Shown here: in pieces, positions 53,903-63,572 of the stretch
How the letters are laid out: every line of letters starts with the position of its first letter
Numbering within the stretch: the stretch's first letter is position 1
DNA from: Telluria aromaticivorans
Lineage (GTDB): Bacteria > Pseudomonadota > Gammaproteobacteria > Burkholderiales > Burkholderiaceae_D
Direction of reading: 5' to 3'
Length of the DNA stretch: 64,000 nt
Assembly: GCF_013003915.1 (NCBI RefSeq)
Contig: NZ_JABAIV010000004.1
Span: 372,001-436,000 of the forward strand
The notes under the pieces: model-generated
Told to the model about the DNA's origin: nothing
The model's input: the letters and a program-made list of their open reading frames with translations, nothing else
Databases searched by the model: none
Made by a program: the position numbers and the translations under genes

Positions 53903-55452
53903 CACCTCCACCGGGCGTCGCCCACGCCGGCCTCGATCTTCCTTCGCCGCTGGCGCGCGCCAGCCTGGTCGCGCTGGTAATGGCGCTGCTGGCGCCATTT
54001 GCGCTGTATTTCGCCACCGCCGCCTCGATGGTGTCGATCTGGAACAGCTCAGAGACTTTCGCCCACGGCTACATCATCCTGCCGATCAGCCTGGCGCTGA
54101 TCTGGCGCCAGCGCGCCTGGTTCGCCCAGCTGCCGCCGCAACCATGGCGCCCCGGCCTGATCCTGCTGGCGGGCGCCGGCGCCGCCTGGCTGGCGGGCCG
54201 CATGGGCGACGTGCAGGTGGTGATGCAATACGCCTTCGTGGCCATGTTCCCGCTCGCCGCATTGACCCTGTTGGGCCCGCGCCTGGCCGCGAAATTCACT
54301 TTTCCGCTGCTGTTCCTGCTGTTCGCGGTGCCCTTCGGCGAAATCTTCGTCAACCCGCTGATCAACTACACCGCCGACTTCACGGTCTGGGCGGTGCAGG
54401 CTACCGGCATCCCGGTGCTGCGCAACGGCACCCGTTTCGAACTGCCTACCGGCAGCTGGTCGGTGGTCGAGGCCTGCAGCGGCATCCGCTACCTGATCTC
54501 GTCGATCACCCTGGGATGCCTGTACGCCTACCTGACCTACCGCTCGAACACAAAGCGCGCCATGTTCATCGCCCTGTCGATCGTGGTGCCGATCGTCGCC
54601 AACTGGCTGCGCGCCTACGGCATCGTCATGATCGGCCACACCAGCGGCATGACGATGGCGACCGGTGTCGACCACTTGGTCTACGGCTGGCTGTTCTTCG
54701 GGGTCATCATGTTCATCATGTTCTGGATCGGCAGCTACTGGCGCGAAGACGACCAGCCTCTGCCTGCGGCTTCAGCTGCGGCAGCCGCCGCCCGCGCCGA
54801 CCACCAATCGGGCGCCAGCCTGGTCCCGATGGCCATTACCGTGGTCGCGCTGGCCGCGGTGTGGCCGGCATTCGCGGCATTCAACGACCGCGCCAACCAC
54901 AATTCACAGGCGGTTACGCTTGCCGAGCCGGCCGTGGCCCTGCCGCCGGCGCAGTCCTTCCCCGACTGGAAAGTCGACTACCTGGAACCGGATGCGCGCC
55001 TGGAGCGCGTGTACGCCGCGCCGGAAGGCCGCCCGGTGCAACTGCAACTGCTGTACTACCGCAACCAGACCAAGCAAAAGGGCCTGATCAGCTCCGTCAA
55101 CCGCATGGCGGGTGAGAAGAACGCGTACCACGAAACCGCTTCGGTGCTGCGTACCGAAGACGCCAGCAACCACAAGCTGCCGCTGCGCGAGGTGCTGCTG
55201 GACGGCCCTGGCGGGCAACTAGTGGTCTGGAACGTGATGTGGGTCGACGGCCGCTACCTGTCCAGCAACGTGCTCGGCAAGCTGCGCCAGGCCCAGGGCA
55301 AGCTGCAGTTCCGCGGCGATGACGGCGCCCTGGTGTCGATCGCCACCCCGGCCGGGGACAACCCGGACGCCGCGCGTACCGCACTGCGCGCCTTCCTGGC
55401 GCAGCATTTCAGCGCGGTCGACGCCACGCTGGCAGCGGCGCGAGGGCGTTGA
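53893..55452 (+). CDS. xrtA: Exosortase A fused to an EpsI domain
   Basis: A 519-residue polytopic protein. The first 290 residues are exosortase A (TIGR03109-like) with about eight membrane helices; the catalytic Cys195 lies in EACSGIRYLISS, with Arg199 close by, and the Arg and His candidates in NWLRAYGIVMIGHTSG. The C-terminal 190 residues are a DUF3485/EpsI domain (FPDWKVDYLEPDARLERVYA, LLYYRNQTKQKGLIS). It cleaves PEP-CTERM tails at the inner membrane, probably attaching substrate to another molecule. The ATG overlaps the end of the glycosyltransferase gene by ten bases. Confidence 0.95.
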   Translation: MHLTPPPGVAHAGLDLPSPLARASLVALVMALLAPFALYFATAASMVSIWNSSETFAHGYIILPISLALIWRQRAWFAQLPPQPWRPGLILLAGAGAAWLAGRMGDVQVVMQYAFVAMFPLAALTLLGPRLAAKFTFPLLFLLFAVPFGEIFVNPLINYTADFTVWAVQATGIPVLRNGTRFELPTGSWSVVEACSGIRYLISSITLGCLYAYLTYRSNTKRAMFIALSIVVPIVANWLRAYGIVMIGHTSGMTMATGVDHLVYGWLFFGVIMFIMFWIGSYWREDDQPLPAASAAAAAARADHQSGASLVPMAITVVALAAVWPAFAAFNDRANHNSQAVTLAEPAVALPPAQSFPDWKVDYLEPDARLERVYAAPEGRPVQLQLLYYRNQTKQKGLISSVNRMAGEKNAYHETASVLRTEDASNHKLPLREVLLDGPGGQLVVWNVMWVDGRYLSSNVLGKLRQAQGKLQFRGDDGALVSIATPAGDNPDAARTALRAFLAQHFSAVDATLAAARGR

Positions 55453-55453
55453 G

Positions 55454-56635
55454 ATGATGGGTGTACCAGCCTCGCTGCAGCAGCCGCAACTGGTTGCGCA
55501 CCTGATCTACCGCCTCGACATCGGTGGGCTGGAGACGCTGCTGGTCGATACGATCAACCGGATGCCGCCGGGCTGCTACCGCCACGCCGTGATCTGCCTG
55601 ACCGACTATACCGACTTCGCCCAGCGCATCACGCGTCCTGGCGTCGAGCTGTTCGCGCTGCACAAGCCGGCCGGGCTGGGACTGGGTACCCACACGGACA
55701 TGTTCCGCCTCCTGCGGCGCCTGCGCCCGGCGGTCCTGCACACCTATAACCTCGGCACCATCGAATACGCCGCCACCGCCTGGGCTGCCGGCGTGCCGGT
55801 GCGGGTGCACGCGGAACACGGCCGCGACGCGCGCGACCCGCAGGGCGTCAACCCGAAGCACAACCTGCTGCGCCGCCTGGTCACGCCCTTCATCGACCGC
55901 TACGTGCCGGTGTCGCGCGACCTGCGCAGCTGGCTCGAGCGGGGGGTGCGCATTCCCGCCCACAAGCTGCAGCTGATCGACAACGGCGTCGACACCGAAC
56001 GCTTCCGCGCCGCAGGTGCGACCAATGGCGAGCCGTGGCAAGACCGGGAATCCTTCGTGATCGGCACCGTCGGACGCCTGCAGGACGTCAAGGACCAGTT
56101 CACCCTGGTCGAGGCCTTCGCCCAGCTGTGCCAGCTGCTGCCGGACGAGCGCCTGCGCCTGGTGCTGGTCGGCGATGGCCCGCTGCGCCTACAGCTCGAG
56201 GCGCAGGTGGCGCAAAACGGCCTTCAGGACAGCGTCTGGTTCGCCGGTCCGCGCAGCGACGTCGCGCCGGTGATGCGCAGCTTCTCGCTGTTCGCGCTGT
56301 CCTCGATTGCCGAGGGCACCCCGGTCACCCTGCTGGAAGCCATGGCCAGCGAACTGCCCGTGGTGTCCACCGCCGTAGGCGGCATTCCCGACCTGGTCGA
56401 ACACGGCGTCGCCGGCACCCTGGTGCCGGCCGCCGACCCGCGCGCCATGGCCGCGGCGATCGCCCCTTATGTGCGTGACCGCGCGCTGGCGCGCCGCCAC
56501 GGCGCCGCCGGACGCGCCCGCGTCGAACAGCAGTACAGCATGCAGGCCATGCTGGCCGCCTACGTCGCCCTGTACGACGAACTGTGCCAGACCAAGACAA
56601 CACGAAAAAAAGCGATTACACCATGTGCGGAATAG
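55454..56635 (+). CDS. PEP-CTERM/XrtA-system glycosyltransferase (TIGR03088-like)
   Basis: A 393-residue GT-B family 4 enzyme. N-terminal HLIYRLDIGGLETLLVDTINRMP is typical of the family, followed by HAEHGRDARDPQG, GTVGRLQDVKDQFTLVEAF and the C-terminal LSSIAEGTPVTLLEAMASELPVV donor-binding block. The ATG at 55454 follows the xrtA stop by one base; a second Met comes directly after. Its 3' end overlaps the amidotransferase start by 13 bases. Confidence 0.92.
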   Translation: MMGVPASLQQPQLVAHLIYRLDIGGLETLLVDTINRMPPGCYRHAVICLTDYTDFAQRITRPGVELFALHKPAGLGLGTHTDMFRLLRRLRPAVLHTYNLGTIEYAATAWAAGVPVRVHAEHGRDARDPQGVNPKHNLLRRLVTPFIDRYVPVSRDLRSWLERGVRIPAHKLQLIDNGVDTERFRAAGATNGEPWQDRESFVIGTVGRLQDVKDQFTLVEAFAQLCQLLPDERLRLVLVGDGPLRLQLEAQVAQNGLQDSVWFAGPRSDVAPVMRSFSLFALSSIAEGTPVTLLEAMASELPVVSTAVGGIPDLVEHGVAGTLVPAADPRAMAAAIAPYVRDRALARRHGAAGRARVEQQYSMQAMLAAYVALYDELCQTKTTRKKAITPCAE

Positions 56636-58575
56636 TTGGAATTTTTGACATGCAGGGCAACCGCGCGATCGACCGCGAGCTGCTGCACCGGATGAACGAA
56701 AGCCAGTTCCACCGCGGCCCGGTGGAAGGCGACCTCCACCTCGAGCCGGGACTGGGCTTCGGCCACCGCCGGCTGTCGATCATCGCGCTCGAAGCCGGGC
56801 TGCAGCCGCTGTTCAACGAGGACGAAACCATCGCCCTCGTGTTCAACGGAGAGATCTACAACTTCCGAGAACTGCGCACCGAGCTGCAAGGCCTCGGGCA
56901 CAGCTTCCGCACGCCGTCGGACAGCGAAACCATCGTCCACGCCTATGAACAATGGGGCGAAGACTGCGTCGGCCACCTGCGCGGCATGTTCGCCTTTGCA
57001 ATCTGGGACCGCCTGAAGCAAACCCTGTTCCTCGCGCGCGACCGTATCGGCATCAAGCCAATGCACTACGCGGTGCTGCCGGACGGGATGTTCGCCTTCG
57101 GCTCGGAACTCAAGTCGCTGCTCTCGCTGCCGAACCTCAGGCGCGAGATCGACCCGCTCGCGGTCGAGGATTATTTCGCCTACGGCTACGTGCCGGAGCC
57201 GCGCACCATCTTCACCGACGCCTTCAAGCTGCTGCCGGGCCACACCTTGACCCTGCGCGTCGGCCAGCCGCTGCCGAAGTCGAAGCAGTATTGGGACGTG
57301 CCGTTCACCCCGCACGCGGCCATGTCCGAGCGTGAGATGGAAGAAGAACTCATCAATCGCCTGCGCGAAGCGGTGCAGAGCCACCTGATTTCGGACGTGC
57401 CGCTGGGCGCCTTCCTGTCGGGCGGCGTCGATTCGAGCGCGGTGGTGGCGATGATGGCCGGCGTGACCGATGGCCCGGTGAACACCTGCTCGATCGCCTT
57501 CAACGACCCGGCCTTCGACGAATCCGACTACGCACGCCAGGTGGCAGAGCAGTACAAGACGCGCCACCAGTGCGAAACCGTCGACACCGACGACTACGGC
57601 CTGCTCGATACCCTGGCCGCGCTGTACGACGAACCGTATGCCGACAGCTCGGCGATCCCGACCTACCGCGTCTGCCAGCTGGCCAGGAAACGCGTCACCG
57701 TTGCGCTGTCGGGCGACGGCGGCGACGAGAGCTTCGCCGGCTACCGCCGCCACCGCATGGCCATGGGCGAGGAGCGCGTGCGCTCGCTGCTGCCGCTGGC
57801 GGTGCGCAAACCTGTCTTCGGCCTGCTCGGCGCGGCCTACCCGAAGGCTGACTGGGCGCCGCGCATCTTCCGCGCCAAGACCACGTTCGAGTCGCTGTCG
57901 CGCGACCTCACCGAAGGCTATTTCCACGGCGTGTCGATCAACAACGACCGGCTCCGCGGCCAGCTGTTCTCGGACGGCTTCAAGCGCCGCCTGCAGGGCT
58001 ACCGCGCGGTCGAAGTGATGCGCGGCTATGCGGCGAATGCGCCGACCGACGACCCGCTGTCGCTGATCCAGTACCTCGACATGAAGACCTACCTGCCGGG
58101 CGACATCCTGACCAAGGTCGACCGCGCCAGCATGGCGCACGCCCTCGAAGTGCGCGTGCCGCTGCTGGACCACAAGTTCGTCGAATGGGTGTCGGGCCTG
58201 CCATCGAGCTCGAAGCTGCGCAACGGCGAAGGCAAGTACATCTTCAAGAAGGCATTGCAGCCGCACCTGTCGGACGACATCCTGTACCGCAAGAAGCAGG
58301 GCTTCTCGATCCCGCTGGCGGCCTGGCTGCGCGGCCCGCTGCTTGAGACGATGCGGCGCGCGGTGCTCAATCCCGCCCTGCTCGACACCGGCATCTTCAA
58401 CCCGGCCTTCCTCAAGCAGATGGTCGATGAACACCAGTCCAGCGCCAAGGACCACAGCACGACCCTGTGGTCGGTGCTCATGTTCGACGCCTTCCTGCGC
58501 AAGAACGGTGCCGCCGGAGCCAGTCCGGCCGCCGCCACCGTCGCCGCCCCGGCCATCGCCGTCGCAGCCGCTTGA
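56623..58575 (+). CDS. XrtA/PEP-CTERM system amidotransferase (asparagine synthase-like)
   Basis: A 650-residue protein resembling TIGR03108. The N-terminal glutamine amidotransferase domain starts with Cys2 (MCGIVGIFD), the nucleophile after Met removal, with FHRGPVEGD and FNGEIYN. The C-terminal ATP-pyrophosphatase domain has GAFLSGGVDSSAVVAM and ALSGDGGDESFAGYRR. It probably amidates a sugar acid or other precursor of the polysaccharide. The start is fixed by the Met-Cys. The last 20 residues are Ala-rich with no known role. Confidence 0.93.
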   Translation: MCGIVGIFDMQGNRAIDRELLHRMNESQFHRGPVEGDLHLEPGLGFGHRRLSIIALEAGLQPLFNEDETIALVFNGEIYNFRELRTELQGLGHSFRTPSDSETIVHAYEQWGEDCVGHLRGMFAFAIWDRLKQTLFLARDRIGIKPMHYAVLPDGMFAFGSELKSLLSLPNLRREIDPLAVEDYFAYGYVPEPRTIFTDAFKLLPGHTLTLRVGQPLPKSKQYWDVPFTPHAAMSEREMEEELINRLREAVQSHLISDVPLGAFLSGGVDSSAVVAMMAGVTDGPVNTCSIAFNDPAFDESDYARQVAEQYKTRHQCETVDTDDYGLLDTLAALYDEPYADSSAIPTYRVCQLARKRVTVALSGDGGDESFAGYRRHRMAMGEERVRSLLPLAVRKPVFGLLGAAYPKADWAPRIFRAKTTFESLSRDLTEGYFHGVSINNDRLRGQLFSDGFKRRLQGYRAVEVMRGYAANAPTDDPLSLIQYLDMKTYLPGDILTKVDRASMAHALEVRVPLLDHKFVEWVSGLPSSSKLRNGEGKYIFKKALQPHLSDDILYRKKQGFSIPLAAWLRGPLLETMRRAVLNPALLDTGIFNPAFLKQMVDEHQSSAKDHSTTLWSVLMFDAFLRKNGAAGASPAAATVAAPAIAVAAA

Positions 58576-58626
58576 ATCTCAACGCAGAATAAAACGCACA
58601 ACCGCGTAACCGGAACCACAAGAATC

Positions 58627-59841
58627 ATGCGAGTCCTCCACGTCCTCGACCACTCGATCCCGCTGCACAGCGGGTATACCTTCCGCACCCGTTCGATCCT
58701 GCGCGAGCAGCGCGCGCTCGGCTGGGAAACCTTCCACGTCACCGGCTCCAAGCAGCATTCGGGCGAGCAGCTCGAAGACACCGTGGACGGCCTGCACTTC
58801 TACCGCACCCCGGCCTCGAAAAGCGCGCTGGCCAAATTGCCGGTACTGAATCAGAAGGAAGTCATCGACGGCCTCACGCGCCGCCTGGCCGAGATCATCC
58901 CGCAGGTGAAACCCGACGTGCTGCATGCGCATTCGCCGAGCCTCAACGCGATCGCCGCGCTGCGCGCCGGCAAGCGTTTCGGCATCCCGGTGGTGTATGA
59001 AGTGCGCGCCTTCTGGGAAGACGCCGCGGTCGACCACGGCACCAGCAGCGAGAACGGCCTGCGCTACCGCGCCACCCGCGCGCTCGAGACCTGGGCGCTC
59101 AAGCGCGCCGACGCCGTCACCACGATCTGCGAAGGCCTGCGCAAGGACATCGTCGCGCGCGGCATCCCGGCCGACAAGGTCACGGTGATCCCGAATGCGG
59201 TCGACATCGACAAGTTCTCGGTCGGCGGCAGCGCCGACCAGGAACTCAAGGCCAAGCTCGGCCTGCAGGGCACCCGCCTGATCGGTTTCATCGGCTCGTT
59301 CTATGCCTACGAGGGCCTCGACATCCTGCTGCGCGCCGTGCCGCAACTGGCTGCTTCCCTGCCCGACCTGCGCGTGCTGCTGGTCGGCGGCGGCCCGCAA
59401 GACGCCCAGCTGCGCCAGCTGGCGCAAGACCTCGGCATCACCGACAAGGTGGTGTTCACCGGCCGCGTGCCGCATGAGCAGGTGCAGACCTATTACGACC
59501 TGCTCGACGTGCTGGTCTATCCGCGCCTCTCGATGCGCCTGACCGATCTGGTCACGCCGCTCAAGCCGCTCGAAGCGATGGCCCAGGGCCGCATCCTGGC
59601 CGCCTCGGACGTCGGCGGCCACCTCGAGCTGATCGCCGACGGCAAGACCGGCGTGCTGTTCAAGGCCGACGACCCGGTGTCGCTGGCCGAGAAGGTCGGC
59701 GCCCTGCTGGGCGCCCAGGAGCGCTGGCCGGCGCTACGCGCAGCCGGCCGCGAATACGTCGAGAGCGAACGCAACTGGCCCGTCAGCGTCGCGCGCTACA
59801 AGAACATCTACGGCCGCCTGACGGGGTCCGTCGCTGCATGA
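58627..59841 (+). CDS. PEP-CTERM/XrtA-system glycosyltransferase (TIGR04063-like)
   Basis: A 404-residue GT-B family 4 enzyme. MRVLHVLDHSIPLHSGYTFR and RSILREQRALGWE begin the acceptor domain; the C-terminal domain has FIGSFYAYEGLDILLRAVP, FTGRVPHEQVQTYYDLLDVLVYPR and TPLKPLEAMAQGRILAASDVGG. It is 51 bases after the amidotransferase and its stop overlaps the next start (ATGA). Confidence 0.92.
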   Translation: MRVLHVLDHSIPLHSGYTFRTRSILREQRALGWETFHVTGSKQHSGEQLEDTVDGLHFYRTPASKSALAKLPVLNQKEVIDGLTRRLAEIIPQVKPDVLHAHSPSLNAIAALRAGKRFGIPVVYEVRAFWEDAAVDHGTSSENGLRYRATRALETWALKRADAVTTICEGLRKDIVARGIPADKVTVIPNAVDIDKFSVGGSADQELKAKLGLQGTRLIGFIGSFYAYEGLDILLRAVPQLAASLPDLRVLLVGGGPQDAQLRQLAQDLGITDKVVFTGRVPHEQVQTYYDLLDVLVYPRLSMRLTDLVTPLKPLEAMAQGRILAASDVGGHLELIADGKTGVLFKADDPVSLAEKVGALLGAQERWPALRAAGREYVESERNWPVSVARYKNIYGRLTGSVAA

Positions 59842-61031
59842 AGATCCTGACGTTTAGTACGCTGTTCCCGAACGCGGAAAAGCCCGGCCACGGGATTTTC
59901 GTGGAAACGCGCCTGCGCCACCTGGTCGCCAGCGGCCAGGTCGAGGCGCGCGTGGTGGCGCCGGTGGCGTGGTTCCCCTCGAGCCACCCGCGTTTTGGCA
60001 GCTATGCGAAGCAGGCGCGCGTGCCGCGCCATGAAACCCGCCACGGCTTGCAGGTCGCGCACCCGCGCTACCCCGTCTTGCCGAAGGTCGGCATGAACCT
60101 CGCGCCGCTGCTGCTGGCGCAGGCGGTCAAGCCGGCGATCGCGCGCCTGATCGACGAAGGCTATGACTTCGACCTGATTGACGCCCACTACTTCTATCCG
60201 GACGGCGTGGCCGCGGCCATGCTGGCGCGCCACTTCAACAAACCGCTCGTCATCACCGCGCGCGGCTCGGACATCACCCTGCTGCCGCAGTACCCGCTGC
60301 CGCGCCGCATGATCCGGTGGGCGGCGCGCCGTGCCGACGCCGTGATCACGGTCTGCAACGCGCTGCGCGACGAGGTGGTGGCGCTGGGCGTCGACGCCGA
60401 CCGCGTGACCTCGCTGCGCAACGGCGTCGACCTGGAACTGTTCCAACCCGTGGAACGCGCTGCCGATGCCACGTTCACGCTGCTGACGGTGGGCCATCTG
60501 GTACCGGTCAAGGCGCAGGAACTGATCATTGGCGCGCTGCCGCTGCTGCCGGGCGTGCGCCTGGTGGTGGCCGGCGACGGTCCCAACCGCGGCATGCTGG
60601 AAAACCTGGCGCGCGAGCTGAAGGTCGACGGGCGCGTCAGCTTCCTCGGCGCCGTGCCGCAGGCGCAACTGCGCGAACATTACGGCCGCGCCGATGCGCT
60701 GGTGCTGGCCTCGAGCCGCGAAGGCTGGGCCAACGTGCTGCTCGAATCGATGGCCTGCGGCACCCCTGTGGTGGCTAGCCGCGTGTACGGCACGCCCGAG
60801 GTGGTGGCCGCGCCGGAAGCCGGTGTCCTGATGGCCGAGCGCAGCCCGCGCGGCGTAGCCGATGCCGTCAATGCGCTGCGCGCCGCCTACCCGGACCGTG
60901 CGGCGACGCGCCGTTATGCCGAGGGTTTCAGCTGGGACGATACCAGCACCGGCCAACTACGCATCTTCGATGCCATATTGACTCGTACACAGCCGCAACG
61001 CGCACGCATATTTGCGCACACATCACTTTAA
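59838..61031 (+). CDS. Glycosyltransferase family 4 protein
   Basis: A 397-residue GT-B enzyme. MKILTFSTLFPNAEKPGHGIFVETRLRHL, DLIDAHYFYPDGVAAAML, TARGSDI and the C-terminal LLTVGHLVPVKAQELIIGAL, LASSREGWANVLLESMACGTPVV mark a typical family 4 transferase. It is coupled to the preceding gene by a four-base overlap and is the last gene before the compositional shift. Sugar specificity unknown. Confidence 0.92.
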   Translation: MKILTFSTLFPNAEKPGHGIFVETRLRHLVASGQVEARVVAPVAWFPSSHPRFGSYAKQARVPRHETRHGLQVAHPRYPVLPKVGMNLAPLLLAQAVKPAIARLIDEGYDFDLIDAHYFYPDGVAAAMLARHFNKPLVITARGSDITLLPQYPLPRRMIRWAARRADAVITVCNALRDEVVALGVDADRVTSLRNGVDLELFQPVERAADATFTLLTVGHLVPVKAQELIIGALPLLPGVRLVVAGDGPNRGMLENLARELKVDGRVSFLGAVPQAQLREHYGRADALVLASSREGWANVLLESMACGTPVVASRVYGTPEVVAAPEAGVLMAERSPRGVADAVNALRAAYPDRAATRRYAEGFSWDDTSTGQLRIFDAILTRTQPQRARIFAHTSL

Positions 61032-61047
61032 GGATAGTTGGTCACAC

Positions 61048-61152
61048 ATGGAAACGATATTGTGGTGCTCGGATCTCCTGGGAGTGGTTTTCTTGTGCCT
61101 ATGGGCTCTCCGAGAAGACAAGAAAAATCACAGAAAAGGCGGGAAAGGCTGA
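61048..61152 (+). CDS. Putative 34-residue single-pass membrane protein
   Basis: A short frame reading METILWCSDLLGVVFLCLWAL then REDKKNHRKGGKG: a hydrophobic helix followed by a strongly basic tail, which fits an N-out/C-in membrane peptide. Its stop lies four bases before the ATG of the O-ligase gene and its last codons contain that gene's ribosome-binding site (GGGAAAGG), suggesting translational coupling. Its own ribosome-binding site is poor: AAGGA sits about 14 bases from the ATG. It could be a leader peptide or a true small protein. Confidence 0.45.
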   Translation: METILWCSDLLGVVFLCLWALREDKKNHRKGGKG

Positions 61153-61156
61153 CACG

Positions 61157-62566
61157 ATGAGGGACATCTTTCTTCTGGCAATGCTGCCGCTGATGCTCTA
61201 CGCAATGGCACAACGGTCATTCATTGCGCTCGCAATGTGGCCATGGACGGCATTGTTCTTCCCTAACGGTTGGGTGTATGGCATTGCCGGTAGTATTCGC
61301 TACAACCTGCTCTTTGCTGGGGTAACAATCTTTACTTACCTAGCGCAAAAAGACAAACCAAAATTCCGCTTAACCGGGCTTGGTGTGTTGGTTCTGCTTT
61401 TCTTCATCTGGACCACGCTCAGTACGATCATGACGATTGGCCGGCCTGAAATTGCGTGGGAATACTGGAACCGCTTCTTGAAGGTAGTAGTGCTCTTCAT
61501 GTTCGTCCTAGCGATCATCGAGAAGAAACTTCACATCGATGTGCTTCTATGGGGCATCGTCTTGTCGGTCGGTTTTTATGGAAATTTGGAAGCGCTCAAG
61601 TTCATCGCGAGTGGCGGGAGTCACATGATTACGGGTCTTAGTGGACACGTGCTAGGCGACCGCAACGAATTGGCCCTGGCCTTCGTAATGACATTGCCGA
61701 TCTGCGTTTATTTGCTTGGAGAGTACGGCTGGCGCTCTCGCATCCTGCAGATAAGCCTCATTGGCACCATGTGCCTGCTCATATTTGCCGTCATTGGCAC
61801 CCAGTCGCGCGGTGGTTTTATCGCACTGCTCACCCTCGGTGCTTATCTTTTCATGAAGAGTGAAAGAAAGGCACTAATGGCCGTTTTCACTGTGATTCTG
61901 GTTACAGTGCTGGCTAATTACGTTTCTTCCGAGTGGACCGCTCGTATCGACACCATCGAATCGGCCAATGAAGATGCATCGTTCATGGGTCGCGTGGTCG
62001 CCTGGAAGCTGAGCTTTATTATGGCTACCCAACATCCTCTCTTCGGCGGCGGCTTCAAAGCACTTGAAACGTTTTCGGTCTATTCAGAGCTAACCAGGCA
62101 TTTTTATGAATATGCCTGGTTCTATACTGGCGATGCCTTACCGCCTGCCAACTTCGCCCGCGCTGCCCACAGTGTTTATTTTCAGGTGCTAGGCGATCAT
62201 GGTTTCGTCGGCTTATTTATTTACGTTGCATGCCTAATCACTGCGTGGCGCAAAGCGGGCCGCGCAGCACGCACAGTCAAGCGCGCAGGTGGTCCGGCCT
62301 GGTTGGCGACAGTATCGACCATGATCCAGCTGAGCATTTTTGCCTTCGCTTTCGGCGGCGCCGCTCTTAGCTTCGCCTATTTCGATCTTATTTTTACGCT
62401 TTTCGGACTAGTGATTGTGCTCGAATCCCGTATCGTTCCAGCTGAGCTGGCCAAGCTTACGAATGCCGCTGAAGATGCTGATGGAACAATTCATGCATAC
62501 CCTTCGCCGACGCGACCGGCGAACGATCTTGCCCGCCGCAAGTTCGGACACGAAAACGCAGCTTGA
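61157..62566 (+). CDS. Exosortase A system-associated O-glycosylation ligase
   Basis: A 469-residue O-antigen ligase-like (Wzy_C) protein resembling TIGR03097. It has about ten membrane helices and a large periplasmic loop after GRVVAWKLSFIMATQHPLFGGGFKALE; HSVYFQVLGDHGFVGLFIY is typical of the ligase domain. It probably polymerises or transfers the glycan onto protein or lipid on the periplasmic side. GGGAAAGG precedes the ATG. Codon use is more A/T-rich than in the upstream genes. Confidence 0.9.
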   Translation: MRDIFLLAMLPLMLYAMAQRSFIALAMWPWTALFFPNGWVYGIAGSIRYNLLFAGVTIFTYLAQKDKPKFRLTGLGVLVLLFFIWTTLSTIMTIGRPEIAWEYWNRFLKVVVLFMFVLAIIEKKLHIDVLLWGIVLSVGFYGNLEALKFIASGGSHMITGLSGHVLGDRNELALAFVMTLPICVYLLGEYGWRSRILQISLIGTMCLLIFAVIGTQSRGGFIALLTLGAYLFMKSERKALMAVFTVILVTVLANYVSSEWTARIDTIESANEDASFMGRVVAWKLSFIMATQHPLFGGGFKALETFSVYSELTRHFYEYAWFYTGDALPPANFARAAHSVYFQVLGDHGFVGLFIYVACLITAWRKAGRAARTVKRAGGPAWLATVSTMIQLSIFAFAFGGAALSFAYFDLIFTLFGLVIVLESRIVPAELAKLTNAAEDADGTIHAYPSPTRPANDLARRKFGHENAA

Positions 62567-62579
62567 CATTATGGGGAAC

Positions 62580-63572
62580 ATGACCAAGGCCACAACTACG
62601 ATCAAGCTTGCCGGCGCCCTGCTCCGCAAGCTGGGCAATACAATCGCACCCACTTCCTTGGGAGAAGGCCGTCTTTGTATCGTCAATTACCACCGGATCC
62701 TGGAACAAGCTGACCCACTACTGGACTCCGAACCGACTATCGACACCTTCCGCTGGCAGATGGATCTACTCGCCAACTGCTTCAATGTTCTGCCTTTGTA
62801 CAATGCGATCCAGCTGCTAGGAACGGGACGCATGCCGCCGCGTGCGATTGCAATTACGTTTGATGACGGCTACCGCTCGACCCACGATCTTGCACTGCCC
62901 ATCCTGCGGGAATACGGACTTGCGGCCACTGTTTTCGTAACGACCGGCCATATCGATCATGGCAGCATGTGGAACGACGTCATTCTTGAAGCTACTAGGC
63001 GGCTTTCAGGGGAGAAATTGGAATTGCATGATATTGGCTTTGGCAGCTATCCCCTGCATACGATGCAAGACCGCCAGCAGACCGCCCGTGCATTGACGGA
63101 GCGTTCCAAATACTTGCCGCCCCCCATGCGTGCGCGTCTGAATCGTAAGCTCGAGACCCTAGTGGGCTCTCCATTGGAACAGGAACTGATGCTCACGCGT
63201 GACATGCTGCTGACGCTGGACCGTAACAACATCGAAATAGGTGGACATACCATCACACACCCCATTCTCAACTGCATTAGCGATGATGAAGCACATGCCG
63301 AAATTGTCGGTAACAAACAAGAGCTCGAATCGATCCTTGGCAAACCCTTGCGTCTGTTTGCCTATCCAAACGGTAAACAGAACATTGATTTCGATATGCG
63401 GCACGCACGCATAGTCGAGGAAGCAGGCTATGACGCGGCCTTCACCACGGCCGTTGGCCCGGCCACCCGCCACAGCGGCCGTTTCACCATTCCGCGCAGC
63501 CGCCCTTGGGACAGCCATCCGCTTTTGTTTGCTGGACGGTTGCTGTATTGGTTGAGTGGAAAAGTATCATGA
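62580..63572 (+). CDS. Polysaccharide deacetylase family protein
   Basis: About 330 residues with a NodB-type domain: IVNYHRILEQADPLLD, IAITFDDGYRSTHDLALPIL with the catalytic Asp pair, and EIGGHTITHPILN with His ligands, followed by FAYPNGKQNIDFD. The start is uncertain: ATG at 62580 (GGGG a few bases upstream) or ATG at 62571. It overlaps the flippase start by four bases. It differs from the XrtA deacetylase at 50703-51587 and may act on the polymer or on a peptidoglycan-like target. Confidence 0.87.
   Translation: MTKATTTIKLAGALLRKLGNTIAPTSLGEGRLCIVNYHRILEQADPLLDSEPTIDTFRWQMDLLANCFNVLPLYNAIQLLGTGRMPPRAIAITFDDGYRSTHDLALPILREYGLAATVFVTTGHIDHGSMWNDVILEATRRLSGEKLELHDIGFGSYPLHTMQDRQQTARALTERSKYLPPPMRARLNRKLETLVGSPLEQELMLTRDMLLTLDRNNIEIGGHTITHPILNCISDDEAHAEIVGNKQELESILGKPLRLFAYPNGKQNIDFDMRHARIVEEAGYDAAFTTAVGPATRHSGRFTIPRSRPWDSHPLLFAGRLLYWLSGKVS

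Noticed and set aside
56560..58455. Minus-strand frame of about 631 codons opposite the amidotransferase
   Set aside because: Antisense shadow; the sense frame has Cys2, FNGEIYN and SGGVDSS motifs.
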